A stretch of DNA of 61,580 nucleotides, from the NCBI RefSeq assembly GCF_002873395.1, contig NZ_MCUV01000016.1:1-61580 (forward strand), in the 5' to 3' direction. Under the pieces are notes generated by a model. The model searched no databases. It was not told the DNA's origin and saw only the letters and a program-made list of their open reading frames with translations. The DNA is from Vibrio sp. 10N.286.49.B3. Lineage in GTDB: Bacteria > Pseudomonadota > Gammaproteobacteria > Enterobacterales > Vibrionaceae. Position numbers and translations under genes: made by a program. Positions 33,538-43,532 of this stretch are shown here, one piece after another; the first letter of the stretch is position 1, and each line of letters opens with the position of its first letter.

Positions 33538-34207
33538 TGGTCAGTTGCTCTAATGCTGCTTCAGCGGCCGCTTGTTCTGCCTTGCGGCGGCTTGTGCCCT
33601 TACCGACAACAGGTTCATCCACACCTGCTACTTTACACTCAACCGTAAATTCTTGGTTATGTGCTTCACCTTTAATATTAGCCACTACATAAATAGGTAG
33701 CGGTTTTCTTCTACCTTGTAGGTGTTCTTGCAGGCGTGTTTTAGGATCTTTTTGAGAAACACCTGGTTCAATCGCTTCTAGGCGAGTTTTGTACCACTCT
33801 AAAATAACACCACGAACCATTTCAACGTCGCTGTCTAAATACACAGCGCCAATAATGGCTTCAACAGAGTCAGCTAGAATGGAGTCACGACGGCAACCGC
33901 CACTTTTCAACTCACCTGGACCTAATTTTAAGTAATCTCCTAGCCCGAACTCTCGACCTAGTTCTGCCAATGTATGACCACGAACCAGCGTCGCACGCAT
34001 ACGGCTCATATCGCCTTCATTCACTTTAGGAAAGCGATGATAAAGGGCATCAGCGATAACAAAACTTAAAATTGAATCGCCCAGAAATTCAAGACGTTCA
34101 TTGTGTTTCCCATTCGCACTACGGTGAGTTAGTGCGTGCTGGAGGTAATCGGGCTCATTAAATTGATACCCGATTCGTTTCTCTAACTTAGATGTTAGAG
34201 TATTCAT
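33530..34207 (-). CDS. rnc: ribonuclease III
   Basis: Cuts double-stranded RNA in rRNA processing and mRNA control. From ATG 34207 it is 225 aa. The catalytic domain has [15 protein letters not shown] near residue 34 and [13 protein letters not shown] near 112. A dsRNA-binding domain runs from about 150 to the end ([27 protein letters not shown]). An alternative ATG five codons upstream (34222) is possible, but the chosen one fits the E. coli N-terminus. It sits between lepB and era as in E. coli. Confidence 0.97.
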   Translation of the reverse strand: MNTLTSKLEKRIGYQFNEPDYLQHALTHRSANGKHNERLEFLGDSILSFVIADALYHRFPKVNEGDMSRMRATLVRGHTLAELGREFGLGDYLKLGPGELKSGGCRRDSILADSVEAIIGAVYLDSDVEMVRGVILEWYKTRLEAIEPGVSQKDPKTRLQEHLQGRRKPLPIYVVANIKGEAHNQEFTVECKVAGVDEPVVGKGTSRRKAEQAAAEAALEQLTNV

Positions 34208-34248
34208 GTTTTCTCGATTCATTAAAGGCTCGATACATTAAGGCTTGA

Positions 34249-35142
34249 TTAATAGAGTCCACCAATGCGGTTAAAACGCACATCAGTTGGAATCCATGCA
34301 GGCAAAATACTATCTGCGCTGCGTTCAAATTCAAAGCTAATCCATATTGCGACCGCTTTGCCGACTAAGTTTGCTTCTGGAACAAAGCCCCAGTAGCGAC
34401 TATCAGCACTGTTATCACGGTTATCACCCATAACAAAGTACTGACCTTGTGGGACAACCCACTCATTAACACCACCACGAGGTTGATAAGCATCAACGCG
34501 ATCACGACGTAGAGGGTTAATTAAAATTTCATGCTTTTGTGTACCTAACTGTTCATCCAATTTGATCAGTGCAACACCGTCTTGCTGGAATTCACTTTCA
34601 ACCACATTATTTAACACGATAGGCTTACATACCCTCTCGCCTTGAGGCTGCACACATAGCTCTTTATCAGAATAACGCACTGTGTCACCAGGCAAACCAA
34701 CAACACGCTTAATGTAGTCAATGTTTGGCTGTGGTGGGTACTTAAATACGACAGTATCCCCACGCTCTGGCTTACCCGTTTCAATCAACTGAGTACGCCA
34801 TACTGGGTCTTTAATACCGTAAGCGTATTTCTCGACTAAAATAAAATCGCCAATCAATAAGGTTGGCATCATTGAGCCTGATGGGATTTGAAACGGTTCA
34901 TAAATAAAAGAACGCAATACTAATACAAAGCCAATAACCGGGAAGATAGAAACACTATTTTCAATCCACCATGGCTGGCGTGTAATTTTCTCTTTTGATG
35001 CCGCATCTAAAGGGTTAGTTTGCGACTCAACATCAGCCAGTTTCTGCTGACGCTTCTTAGCCCAGATTAACTTTTCAAGTGTCCAGACGATGCCAGTCAC
35101 CAAAGTTACCATCACTAGGATAAGTGAGAATGTATTAGCCAT
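34249..35142 (-). CDS. lepB: signal peptidase I
   Basis: Removes signal peptides from exported proteins at the outer face of the inner membrane. 297 aa: two N-terminal membrane segments (about 5-25 and 63-82), catalytic Ser in IPSGSMMPTLLIGD near residue 91, catalytic Lys in YIKRVVGLPGD near 146, and box E GDNRDNSADSRYWG near 253. AAGGA precedes the ATG. It lies 100 nt from lepA, with a long hairpin between them (35179-35214). Confidence 0.97.
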   Translation of the reverse strand: MANTFSLILVMVTLVTGIVWTLEKLIWAKKRQQKLADVESQTNPLDAASKEKITRQPWWIENSVSIFPVIGFVLVLRSFIYEPFQIPSGSMMPTLLIGDFILVEKYAYGIKDPVWRTQLIETGKPERGDTVVFKYPPQPNIDYIKRVVGLPGDTVRYSDKELCVQPQGERVCKPIVLNNVVESEFQQDGVALIKLDEQLGTQKHEILINPLRRDRVDAYQPRGGVNEWVVPQGQYFVMGDNRDNSADSRYWGFVPEANLVGKAVAIWISFEFERSADSILPAWIPTDVRFNRIGGLY

Positions 35143-35178
35143 TGATATTCCTTTACTTTTTAATTCTTTTAAAATAAC

Positions 35179-35214
35179 GAAAGTGAAAGAACGATATCCC
35201 GTGCTTTCACTTTC
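35179..35214 (-). other. hairpin between lepA and lepB
   Basis: GAAAGTGAAAG and CTTTCACTTTC form a perfect 11-bp stem around a 14-nt loop. On the operon strand the following bases (GTTATTTTAAAAG) are only loosely T-rich. It may be a partial terminator, an mRNA stabiliser or a processing site. It lies upstream of the lepB-rnc-era genes. Confidence 0.55.
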
Positions 35215-35242
35215 TATTATTGCCTACTCAAAAAAGAGAGAC

Positions 35243-37036
35243 TTAATCTTTACCAACATGAAGAATTGCTAAGAATGCTTCTTGAGGCAGTTCTACGTTA
35301 CCGATCTGCTTCATACGCTTCTTACCTTCTTTCTGCTTCTTCAAGAGCTTTTTCTTACGACTCACATCACCACCGTAACATTTTGCGATTACGTTTTTAC
35401 GTAGCTGCTTAACGGTTGAACGAGCAATAATATGGTTACCAATCGCGGCTTGAATTGCAATATCAAACATTTGGCGAGGGATAAACTCTTTCATTTTCTC
35501 AACTAATTGACGACCACGAGTTTGTGAGTTGTCTTTGTGAGTAATGATAGCTAGTGCATCCACTGTATCACCATTTAGCAATACATCAACACGAACCATG
35601 TTTGATACTTCATAACGGTGGAAATTGTAATCTAGCGATGCATAACCGCGAGATGTTGATTTCAAGCGGTCGAAGAAATCTAGAACCACCTCTGCCATTG
35701 GAAGATCGTAAGTTAATGCGACTTGGTTACCATGGTAAACCATATCAACTTGAATACCACGCTTCTCAACACACAGAGTAATAACGTTACCTAAGTACTC
35801 TGAAGGTACTAAGATATTACAACGTGCCATTGGCTCGCGGATTTCTTGTAGATCATTAATAGCTGGTAGTTTGGCAGGGCTATCTACATATAAAATGCTT
35901 TGATCGTTTTTAACCACTTCATACACTACTGTTGGTGCTGTTGTGATCAGATCTAAGTCATATTCACGCTCTAGACGCTCTTGAATGATCTCCATGTGAA
36001 GCATTCCTAAGAAGCCACAACGGAAACCAAAGCCAAGTGCTGCTGAACTTTCTGGTTCATAAAATAATGAAGCGTCATTCAGGCTTAACTTACCAAGAGC
36101 ATCACGGAAGTTTTCATAGTCATCCGATGATACTGGGAATAGACCTGCATAAACTTGTGGCTTCACTTTTTGGAAACCAGGTAGACGCTCTTCACAGCCG
36201 CCTTTTGCAAGCGTTAGTGTATCACCAACAGGTGCGCCTAAAATGTCTTTGATACCACAAACAACCCAGCCTACTTCACCCGTATTTAGTACGTCCGTAT
36301 CAAGCTGTTTAGGTGTAAAGATACCAATGCGGTCAATACCCCATACTTGACCCGTACTCATTACTTTGATCTTGTCGTTCTTTCTTAATACGCCATTTTT
36401 AATACGTACTAATGAAACAACGCCCAAGTAGTTATCAAACCAAGAGTCAATGATCAACGCTTGTGTTGGCGCTTCAGGATCACCTTCTGGTGCTGGAATT
36501 TGTTTTACGATTGTTTCTAGTACTTCATCTACGCCTAGACCTGTCTTAGCAGAACAGCGCGTAGCTTCCATAGCATCGATACCAACGATCTCTTCAATCT
36601 CTTCAGCAACACGCTCAGGATCGGCAGCAGGAAGGTCTATCTTGTTTAGGATAGGCACAACCTCAAGGTCCATTTCAATCGCTGTGTAACAGTTAGCAAG
36701 TGTTTGAGCCTCTACACCTTGACCGGCATCAACAACCAATAGCGCACCTTCACAGGCTGCTAGAGAACGAGATACTTCATAAGAAAAGTCAACGTGTCCT
36801 GGAGTATCGATAAAGTTAAGCTGGTAAGTTTCACCATCTTTCGCTGTATAATCCAGTGTCACACTCTGCGCTTTGATAGTGATACCACGTTCACGCTCAA
36901 GATCCATTGAGTCAAGGACTTGTGAGTCCATTTCACGTTCACTCAAACCACCACAAACTTGGATCAAGCGGTCTGAAAGGGTCGACTTACCGTGGTCGAT
37001 ATGGGCAATAATGGAAAAATTACGAATATGCTTCAT
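35243..37036 (-). CDS. lepA: translation factor LepA (EF4)
   Basis: Ribosome-bound GTPase that helps initiation and 30S maturation. From ATG 37036 it is 597 aa: [24 protein letters not shown] (G1), RERGITIK (G2), DTPGHVDF (G3), NKIDLP (G4), EF-G-like domains II and V, and the LepA-specific C-terminal domain ending [20 protein letters not shown]. The 22 upstream in-frame codons ([10 protein letters not shown]...) are not part of the family. First in the lepA-lepB-rnc-era order. Confidence 0.97.
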   Translation of the reverse strand: MKHIRNFSIIAHIDHGKSTLSDRLIQVCGGLSEREMDSQVLDSMDLERERGITIKAQSVTLDYTAKDGETYQLNFIDTPGHVDFSYEVSRSLAACEGALLVVDAGQGVEAQTLANCYTAIEMDLEVVPILNKIDLPAADPERVAEEIEEIVGIDAMEATRCSAKTGLGVDEVLETIVKQIPAPEGDPEAPTQALIIDSWFDNYLGVVSLVRIKNGVLRKNDKIKVMSTGQVWGIDRIGIFTPKQLDTDVLNTGEVGWVVCGIKDILGAPVGDTLTLAKGGCEERLPGFQKVKPQVYAGLFPVSSDDYENFRDALGKLSLNDASLFYEPESSAALGFGFRCGFLGMLHMEIIQERLEREYDLDLITTAPTVVYEVVKNDQSILYVDSPAKLPAINDLQEIREPMARCNILVPSEYLGNVITLCVEKRGIQVDMVYHGNQVALTYDLPMAEVVLDFFDRLKSTSRGYASLDYNFHRYEVSNMVRVDVLLNGDTVDALAIITHKDNSQTRGRQLVEKMKEFIPRQMFDIAIQAAIGNHIIARSTVKQLRKNVIAKCYGGDVSRKKKLLKKQKEGKKRMKQIGNVELPQEAFLAILHVGKD

Positions 37037-37168
37037 AGGCTTGGTGTGACTAAACTCTTTGAAAAAGGGAAATAAGAAAGCCGTACATTGACGGCATTTC
37101 AATCAAGTTGGCAGATTCTACCCAATTTTTAGGTAATTCGCACCATAAATTAGGTAATCCAACATCTA

Positions 37169-37642
37169 TCAGCATAACCTCTCATTGCTAAGAATGCGGA
37201 TAAGGACGACCTGCTGGGCTGATTTTTGCTCTATTGTTTGGGATAATTTTTTAGCTAACCAAACACCGCCACCAGCAAATAGAACGGAAGTAAGAATAAC
37301 TCCCCCTTCTCCAATGGCAAAAAAAGGGGCTAACCATAGATGCCCAATCATCGCACCGAGCATAAGCATAAAAAGAGGGATAAGGTAAACAATGGCGGCA
37401 GATTGGATGATTTGTTTTTCTGGAAAGCCAATTTCAACCACCTGCCCAGCCTCAACTGGTGTTGACGTGGTTAATTGCCAGAATAAAGATTTATTACCAA
37501 CCGCCTTACTGACTATTCCTGTGCCGCAACTTTTTTGAGAAGCACAACCTTTACAACTGGTTTGCTGCTGACAACTTAGTCCAACGCTATAACCCTGCTC
37601 ATTCGCTTGGACATCAGTGACAGTTGCTAATGCTGTCATCAT
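37169..37642 (-). CDS. rseC: SoxR-reducing/sigma-E system protein RseC
   Basis: Inner-membrane protein of the RseC/MucC family. In E. coli the same protein is part of the SoxR-reducing complex. 157 aa with a cysteine cluster at the N-terminus (CQQQTSCKGCASQKSCGTG, residues 24-42) and two membrane helices near 80-125. The start overlaps the rseB stop by four bases. Last gene of the rpoE operon. Confidence 0.93.
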   Translation of the reverse strand: MMTALATVTDVQANEQGYSVGLSCQQQTSCKGCASQKSCGTGIVSKAVGNKSLFWQLTTSTPVEAGQVVEIGFPEKQIIQSAAIVYLIPLFMLMLGAMIGHLWLAPFFAIGEGGVILTSVLFAGGGVWLAKKLSQTIEQKSAQQVVLIRILSNERLC

Positions 37643-38640
37643 TGAGTTTGTACCTTTTTATCTATTTCTGATAAGCGACTATTGACACTCGTCGGTGCTT
37701 TTAAGTTGACTGATTCGGCTATACGCAACGCCGTTGCCGGTGGAATATCGCCAACCACAGAGATTTCATGATTACCTCTGATTAGGCTTTGTAACGTGCG
37801 GCGACCCTGGCGTACCAATTGACCTTTTAATGAATGCTCATCTTTATCTGCTACATAAACAGAGAAGCTGAATAAACCATCACTAAACATTTGGCTTTCA
37901 ACGACTTTATCTGTAATTGCCATTCGGTAACGATTTAAATCTTGCGCTTCAAAACCATTCGGTACCCAGCTCACATTCCAGTGCGTTTCTGATAGATTAC
38001 CTTTTGGCAAAGAAAGCATTTCTGGTAGCTTAACATCGTTTAAACCACTCATCATTTCCGCAATCTTATCATTAACCGTATAGGATATAGCCCGATACTG
38101 CTCTAATACCTCACCGTCACGATCAAGTAAATCAGCCCTTAATGGCAGCTTACTTTGCTCATCTACCCACAGTACATACGAATAGCGCAAACCATCTTTA
38201 GGCACAATTCTTAGTACTTGCGCAGGGTGACCCGCCTCACGAGCTCGCCCTACTTTAATGTAGTCATAATAAGGATCAAGCTGAGGAATATGGCTATTTA
38301 GCATCGGCATAATCGGCGCAACCATATTACCCGATTCAATAGTGAAAGGCGTGACACCGGGTTCAATGTAGCTGACTTCATCACCGCGACGAATAACCTC
38401 ACGAACCGGACCGCTTAAGTAGATAAGGTGAGCTAATTGCTGCTCAATATTATTGGCATGACGATACAAAAGCGGTTCAATACTGCTTTTTTTAATTAAA
38501 ATATACGACAGTTCATAATTGAGCTGCTGGCTAGCTTGGTTCATATCAAGCAAAATCGCCTCTGCTGGTTGGTCATCAGCAAAGGCTTTTGTTGTCATAA
38601 GGCTCAATAAGGTCAAAGCACTAATTAAGACTTTCTTCAT
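37639..38640 (-). CDS. rseB: sigma-E regulatory protein RseB
   Basis: Periplasmic protein that binds RseA and shields it from DegS, and also senses lipopolysaccharide intermediates. 333 aa with a cleavable signal peptide (KKVLISALTLLSLMTTKAFA). The LolA-like N-terminal domain and MucB/RseB C-terminal domain follow (FSVYVADKDEHSLKGQLVRQGRRTL, VVGDIPPATALRIAESV). It overlaps both rseA (38637-38640) and rseC by four bases. Confidence 0.94.
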   Translation of the reverse strand: MKKVLISALTLLSLMTTKAFADDQPAEAILLDMNQASQQLNYELSYILIKKSSIEPLLYRHANNIEQQLAHLIYLSGPVREVIRRGDEVSYIEPGVTPFTIESGNMVAPIMPMLNSHIPQLDPYYDYIKVGRAREAGHPAQVLRIVPKDGLRYSYVLWVDEQSKLPLRADLLDRDGEVLEQYRAISYTVNDKIAEMMSGLNDVKLPEMLSLPKGNLSETHWNVSWVPNGFEAQDLNRYRMAITDKVVESQMFSDGLFSFSVYVADKDEHSLKGQLVRQGRRTLQSLIRGNHEISVVGDIPPATALRIAESVNLKAPTSVNSRLSEIDKKVQTQ

Positions 38641-39284
38641 TCAATTACCGACTCTTGGATGTGTTCACTGGCTTCTGTTGGTGAACTATTAAGTCGCAAT
38701 TGTAACTCATAATCCTGCAGCATCGCATTAACTCTTAGGCGCTGCTCTTGAATATTAGCTGAGTTGTTATCCTTCTCAAATGATTCACGCGTTAAGCTAA
38801 CAGGCTCAACACTTCCTGAGAATGGAATCGTTTGTAAAACAGGTAATTGTTCGATTTGAGGCTGAGATGGATCATCACCGCCATATTGCTGCACACCTAA
38901 CACAACGGCTAACGATACACATGCAGCAACAGCGACTTGACCAAATTGAGATATCCAAGCTGGCATTTGTCGTTTTGCTTCTTTAGGTGTCGGTTGTGAT
39001 TCAGCAACCATCGATTTTTTCGAGTCAGCTGCAGATAGCGAATACACATTAGAAGCATCGCTATTCAAACTGTTGTGCGCAGGCTCATCTTCAAGCATTT
39101 GCGCTACGTTATCAGCAATATTCCATTGAATTTCATCCGGAGTATCACCTCGTAAAACATCACCAATAAGATGATAGTCTTGCCACGTTTGTAAACTTTC
39201 TTGATCTTGCTCTAACTCAGAAATTAAAGCTTTATCGATCACTTCACCATCCATGAGTGCCGAAAGTTTTTCTTTATCAGCCAT
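38637..39284 (-). CDS. rseA: anti-sigma-E factor RseA
   Basis: Single-pass inner-membrane anti-sigma factor, cleaved by DegS and RseP on envelope stress. From ATG 39284 (GGTGAA upstream) it is 215 aa. The cytoplasmic sigma-binding domain starts MADKEKLSALMDGE and includes TWQDYHLIGDVLRG. A membrane segment lies near 100-120 (QVAVAACVSLAVVLGVQQYG), followed by the periplasmic domain. Four extra codons (MVKI) are open upstream but less well placed for the ribosome site. Confidence 0.94.
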   Translation of the reverse strand: MADKEKLSALMDGEVIDKALISELEQDQESLQTWQDYHLIGDVLRGDTPDEIQWNIADNVAQMLEDEPAHNSLNSDASNVYSLSAADSKKSMVAESQPTPKEAKRQMPAWISQFGQVAVAACVSLAVVLGVQQYGGDDPSQPQIEQLPVLQTIPFSGSVEPVSLTRESFEKDNNSANIQEQRLRVNAMLQDYELQLRLNSSPTEASEHIQESVIE

Positions 39285-39309
39285 TATTTTCACCATATTA
39301 ATTACTGGT

Positions 39310-39888
39310 CTAGCGTTGAATTAGAGGCTTGATCCTCTTTTCAACGGCTTCTCGAGCGCGGAAAATACGCGAGCGTACTGTCCCGACTGGGCAATCCATT
39401 ACATCAGCAATTTCTTCATAGCTTAACCCTTCAAGCTCACGTAAGGTCATTGCTGTTTTTAAATCCTCTGGCAACGCATCTATTGCACTAAAAACAACGT
39501 GTTTCAATTCTTTAGACAGCGTTAAGTTCTCAGGGTTCGAAATTTCTTTTAACCCATCACCCATTTCGTAGTATTCCGCATCCTCTGCGTCTACATCACT
39601 TGCCGGTGGTCGACGATTTTGAGCTACGATATGATTTTTAGCGGTATTCACAGCGATGCGATATAGCCAAGTATAAAACGCACTTTCCCCACGGAAGGTT
39701 GGAAGGGCTCGATACGCTTTAATAAACGCCTCCTGTGCCACATCCTGTACATCTCCAGGGTTATTTACGTAGCGAGAGATCAAGTTACAAACTTTGTTTT
39801 GATACTTAATCACTAGTAAATTAAACGCTTGCTTATCCCCACTCTGAACTCGCTCTATCAATACTTGATCTGTCAGCTGCTCGTTCAT
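39310..39888 (-). CDS. rpoE: extracytoplasmic sigma factor RpoE
   Basis: Sigma factor for envelope stress, held by RseA. 192 aa: region 2 (NLLVIKYQNKVCNLISRYV, DVAQEAFIKAYRALPTFRGESAFYTWLYRIAVNTAKN) and region 4 (LRELEGLSYEEIADVMDCPVGTVRSRIFRAREAV). First in the rpoE-rseA-rseB-rseC operon. A predicted self-recognised promoter lies at 39990-40017. Confidence 0.98.
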   Translation of the reverse strand: MNEQLTDQVLIERVQSGDKQAFNLLVIKYQNKVCNLISRYVNNPGDVQDVAQEAFIKAYRALPTFRGESAFYTWLYRIAVNTAKNHIVAQNRRPPASDVDAEDAEYYEMGDGLKEISNPENLTLSKELKHVVFSAIDALPEDLKTAMTLRELEGLSYEEIADVMDCPVGTVRSRIFRAREAVEKRIKPLIQR

Positions 39889-39989
39889 TCGAGCGTGTAC
39901 TCCTATTGTTATAAACTCTTATCCCATTAAATATGGATATTTATTATGCAATAATGCAGCATTGACACTACTAATTACAAGAGCATCAT

Positions 39990-40017
39990 TGAGACACTGT
40001 TTGATTATAAGAGTTCC
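39990..40017 (-). promoter_or_regulatory. sigma-E-type promoter of rpoE
   Basis: Minus strand: GGAACTC (40011-40017), 16 nt, TCTCA (39990-39994). This is close to the sigma-E consensus GGAACTT-N16-TCTGA. It lies about 100 nt upstream of rpoE and fits the known autoregulation of this operon. Confidence 0.65.
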
Positions 40018-40135
40018 ATTCATTTTTATTATATTAAGTTTTTATCACTCGTAATGTGAAGCTATCGAAAATAATCACTCCTTTGAATATGCAGGTGGCA
40101 AATGCGAAAAGCAACGTCATTTATGAAAGTATTCA

Positions 40136-40163
40136 TTGATAGGCTTAAATTGTGAGGTAATAT
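40136..40163 (+). promoter_or_regulatory. candidate nadB promoter
   Basis: TTGATA (40136-40141), a 16-nt spacer, then TAATAT (40158-40163), predicting a start near 40170 and a leader of about 105 nt. Confidence 0.55.
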
Positions 40164-40276
40164 AGCTAAATAATGCAGTTTGGAATAAGCCTCAGTGACC
40201 TCCTCAAGCAAATCGCACTTGGATGTGGCTAGGCAGTAGAGGCAAACTCTACACTAGTTAGGGATTTGGAAAGTTT

Positions 40277-41911
40277 ATGAACGAAAACCGTGAACATCTT
40301 TGTGATGTATTAGTCGTCGGCAGTGGTGCTGCTGGTCTATCGCTGGCTCTTAGAGTCGCTGAATTTGGCAATGTGATTGTATTGAGTAAAGGTCCACGCT
40401 GTGAAGGCGCAACCTTTTATGCTCAAGGCGGTATTGCTGCTGTCTTTGATGAGGCTGACAGCATTGAGTCACACATCCAAGATACGCAAATTGCCGGTGG
40501 CGGTATTTGTGATGTCGATACCGTTAAGTTTATCGCTGAGAATGCTAAAGATTGTGTTCAGTGGCTTATTGATGGCGGCGTGCCTTTTGATCGTGAAGAT
40601 GACGACACCGATGAAGCGCCACGTTATCACCTGACTCGCGAAGGTGGTCACAGTCATCGTCGTATTCTACACGCCGCTGATGCCACGGGTATGGCGATGC
40701 AAAACTCATTGCAAGATAACGTTCATAACCACCCAAACATCCAAGTTTTAGAACGCCATAGTGCCTTAGATTTCATTACTGAAGATAAGATTGGCGGTGC
40801 TGAAGATAAAATTGTCGGTGCTTATATTTGGAACCGCAATGAAGAGCGTGTTGAAACGGTTCGAGCAAAGTTTGTTGTACTCGCCACTGGCGGTGCATCT
40901 AAAGTTTACCAGTACACTTCAAACCCTGATGTTTCTTCTGGTGATGGTATAGCCATGGCATGGCGTGCCGGTTGTCGTGTGGCTAACCTTGAGTTTAACC
41001 AGTTCCATCCTACTTGCTTGTTCCACCCTGAAGCACGTAACTTCTTGCTGACTGAAGCGCTTCGTGGTGAAGGGGCTTTCCTTAAGCGTCCTGATGGCTC
41101 GCGCTTTATGCCCGACTTTGACCCTCGCGAAGAACTTGCACCTCGTGATGTCGTCGCTCGTGCCATTGACTTTGAAATGAAGCGTCTTGGTGCTGACTGT
41201 ATGTATCTTGATATCAGTCATAAAACACCTGAATTCATTGAAAAACACTTCCCAACGATCAATAGCCGCCTTCTAACACTTGGCATTGATATGACGAAGG
41301 AAGCGATCCCTATTGTTCCTGCTGCTCACTACACATGTGGTGGCGTTATGGTTGATAAAAGTGGTCAAACGGATATCAGTAATCTTTATGCGATCGGTGA
41401 AGTGAGCTACACCGGGCTACATGGTGCAAACCGTATGGCTTCAAACTCTCTGCTCGAGTGTGTGGTTTATGCATGGGGGGCAGCAAAAGATATTATCGCC
41501 AACATAGATAAAGAAGTCATTCCACCCGCTTTACCGCTTTGGGATGAAAGTATGGTAACCAACTCAGATGAAGAGGTTATTATCCAGCATAACTGGCATG
41601 AACTACGTCTATTTATGTGGGATTACATGGGAATTGTACGTACCGACAAGCGTCTTGAAAGAGCACTACGCCGCATCCAATTACTGCAACAAGAAACGCA
41701 TGAGTATTACAGTACGTTTAGAGTATCAAACAATTTACTTGAACTGCGAAACTTACTGCAAGTTGCTGAACTAATGGTTCGCTGTGCGATGGAAAGAAAA
41801 GAGAGTCGAGGCTTACACTATACCCTTGATTACCCAGAACTGGCTGAAGATAGTGGACCAACAATATTAATACCAAAGCAGATGTCGGCAACAAAAAAAT
41901 CCGATGATTAA
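40277..41911 (+). CDS. nadB: L-aspartate oxidase
   Basis: FAD enzyme that oxidises L-aspartate to iminoaspartate, the first step of de novo NAD synthesis. It can use fumarate as acceptor without oxygen. 544 aa: FAD loop [19 protein letters not shown] at the N-terminus, [10 protein letters not shown] near residue 48, the active-site [18 protein letters not shown] near 118, [10 protein letters not shown] near 238, and [10 protein letters not shown] near 350. GGAAAG precedes the ATG. Divergent from rpoE, as in E. coli and vibrios. Confidence 0.97.
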   Translation: MNENREHLCDVLVVGSGAAGLSLALRVAEFGNVIVLSKGPRCEGATFYAQGGIAAVFDEADSIESHIQDTQIAGGGICDVDTVKFIAENAKDCVQWLIDGGVPFDREDDDTDEAPRYHLTREGGHSHRRILHAADATGMAMQNSLQDNVHNHPNIQVLERHSALDFITEDKIGGAEDKIVGAYIWNRNEERVETVRAKFVVLATGGASKVYQYTSNPDVSSGDGIAMAWRAGCRVANLEFNQFHPTCLFHPEARNFLLTEALRGEGAFLKRPDGSRFMPDFDPREELAPRDVVARAIDFEMKRLGADCMYLDISHKTPEFIEKHFPTINSRLLTLGIDMTKEAIPIVPAAHYTCGGVMVDKSGQTDISNLYAIGEVSYTGLHGANRMASNSLLECVVYAWGAAKDIIANIDKEVIPPALPLWDESMVTNSDEEVIIQHNWHELRLFMWDYMGIVRTDKRLERALRRIQLLQQETHEYYSTFRVSNNLLELRNLLQVAELMVRCAMERKESRGLHYTLDYPELAEDSGPTILIPKQMSATKKSDD

Positions 41912-41930
41912 TGCTGGTTAAGTCAGTTAT

Positions 41931-41990
41931 AAAAAAGCCACTTCAACAACTTTCTTTCTAGTTGAAAGCATATGAGAAGTGGCTTTTTTT
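41931..41990. terminator. terminator between nadB and dmsC
   Basis: An outer stem AAAAAAGCCACTTC/GAAGTGGCTTTTTTT encloses an inner CAAC...GTTG stem. T runs on both strands suit two convergent transcripts. Confidence 0.88.
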
Positions 41991-42053
41991 CGTCAAATGA
42001 ACTGTTATTTACAACGATTTTTATTACTAATAATCAGTATGACTGAGGTTCAA

Positions 42054-42899
42054 TTACAAGCCTATCGTCATATGTAGTGAGTAAAACAGACCACGACCAA
42101 TCAACTCTGAGGCTAAGACAAGCACCAAAGCGACCGTTAGATTTACAGGGTTAAGTGTCGATTTATTTATCATTGGTAATAGCCAAATCAATAAACCCGA
42201 CATAAGCAAAGCGACTTGCATGCCAAGATAGCAGCCTAAACCATCCACTAAATCTACAGCTTTCACTATCGATGTTTCAATACCACCAATAAATGCCGCT
42301 TTACCTATGGTCACAACTAAACTAATGGTGATAGCAACCACAGCCAGCATCGCAATATTACGATCAACGGTGAATCGACTATCGTTAGCGGCAACAATGA
42401 CCAGTTGCGATAACAATAAACCACCAACTACTAACGTCATGATAAAGCTCAATGGTGTATAAATCGTATTCCAGGTTGGAACCGTATCAATCATGTAGAC
42501 TTGAACCATCGAATACATGAAAACAATACCCAGCACCATTGCCGCAAACATTAACCCCTTCTGCAGGATTAAGCCGCCTTTTTTGACCACCGACAATAAC
42601 CACTGCAAACCACCAACAGCAAAGAAAGCCGCACCAAAAAACACCTCGTTTGATAACCACGCGGTGCCAAATTGATTAAAAGCGTTCAGTGCGCGCAGTG
42701 GCGAACCAAGGTGCATAGTTGAACAAAGAAAACCAAGCCCCATCAGTGCCCATAAAAAAAACATCGGCACTTTATAGCTATGTATCTTTTCTTCATCGTG
42801 TTCCATGACTAACGCTCGAGCGCTAACGAATAGATAGCCACCGACAGCAGTTTGAGCAAACACAGTAAAAAAGATTAAAGACCACTCATGAAAAATCAT
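42054..42899 (-). CDS. dmsC: dimethyl sulfoxide reductase membrane anchor DmsC
   Basis: Inner-membrane anchor that oxidises menaquinol and passes electrons to DmsB. 281 aa, about eight hydrophobic segments, starting MIFHEWSLIFFTVFAQTAVGGYLF as in E. coli DmsC. The segment LGSPLRALNAFNQFGTAWLSNEVFFG near residue 65 is the conserved quinol-side loop. It follows dmsB by one base. Confidence 0.94.
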   Translation of the reverse strand: MIFHEWSLIFFTVFAQTAVGGYLFVSARALVMEHDEEKIHSYKVPMFFLWALMGLGFLCSTMHLGSPLRALNAFNQFGTAWLSNEVFFGAAFFAVGGLQWLLSVVKKGGLILQKGLMFAAMVLGIVFMYSMVQVYMIDTVPTWNTIYTPLSFIMTLVVGGLLLSQLVIVAANDSRFTVDRNIAMLAVVAITISLVVTIGKAAFIGGIETSIVKAVDLVDGLGCYLGMQVALLMSGLLIWLLPMINKSTLNPVNLTVALVLVLASELIGRGLFYSLHMTIGL

Positions 42900-42900
42900 C

Positions 42901-43521
42901 TTACACCTCCTTTGGATTTGCTAAGAAGCCAGTCGTATCACCCGTTGGCTTCGAGTTTTTATTTAACTTAATAACAATATTTGGCAAAGTAGCACTTGAT
43001 GATGGTAACGGAGCAACATCGGCTGTCGCCCCGTACTTCTCACGTAATGTATTAATTTCACCAAACTCCAACGCTCGTAATGGGCAAGAGTCTACGCACA
43101 TTGGCTGTTTACCTTCAGCAACACGCTCATAACACCCGTCACACTTCGTCATATGACCATTTTTCTTATCAAATTGTGGTGCGCCATATGGGCAAGCATT
43201 ACTACAATGCTGACAACCGATACACACCTCTTCATTGACAACGACTAAGCCATCTTCTTTACGTTTATGCATCGCTCCTGATGGACACACTTTGACGCAC
43301 GCTGGCTTAGAGCAGTGGTTACATGCAATTGATAGATAATATGAAAAAACATCATTTTGCACCCATGTATCACCATCTTGAACAAAACCACCACCAGCAT
43401 ATTCATAGACACGGCGATAGTTACGCTTAATATCTAAGTCTCGATAATCTTTACAAGCAAGTTGGCACGTTTTACAACCTGTGCATTTACTTGAATCAAT
43501 GTAAAAGCCGTATTGCTTCAT
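42901..43521 (-). CDS. dmsB: dimethyl sulfoxide reductase iron-sulfur subunit DmsB
   Basis: Electron-transfer subunit with four [4Fe-4S] clusters. 206 aa. Cysteine groups are CTGCKTCQLACKDY near residue 14, CNHCSKPACVKVCP near 67, CIGCQHCSNACPYGAP near 99, and CDGCYERVAEGKQPMCVDSCP near 126. The protein lacks an export signal and should ride with DmsA through the Tat system. It lies 11 nt after dmsA. Confidence 0.96.
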   Translation of the reverse strand: MKQYGFYIDSSKCTGCKTCQLACKDYRDLDIKRNYRRVYEYAGGGFVQDGDTWVQNDVFSYYLSIACNHCSKPACVKVCPSGAMHKRKEDGLVVVNEEVCIGCQHCSNACPYGAPQFDKKNGHMTKCDGCYERVAEGKQPMCVDSCPLRALEFGEINTLREKYGATADVAPLPSSSATLPNIVIKLNKNSKPTGDTTGFLANPKEV

Positions 43522-43532
43522 TCCAACCTACC

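Larger units (their letters stand above)
39889..40276. other. 388-nt divergent intergenic region rpoE/nadB
   Basis: Contains the sigma-E-like promoter for rpoE (39990-40017), a sigma-70-like promoter for nadB (40136-40163) and a leader of about 105 nt before nadB. The leader has a small TAGAG-GCAAA-CTCTA hairpin near 40226-40240 and several GGA triplets. No small open frame with a convincing ribosome site was seen. Confidence 0.6.
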
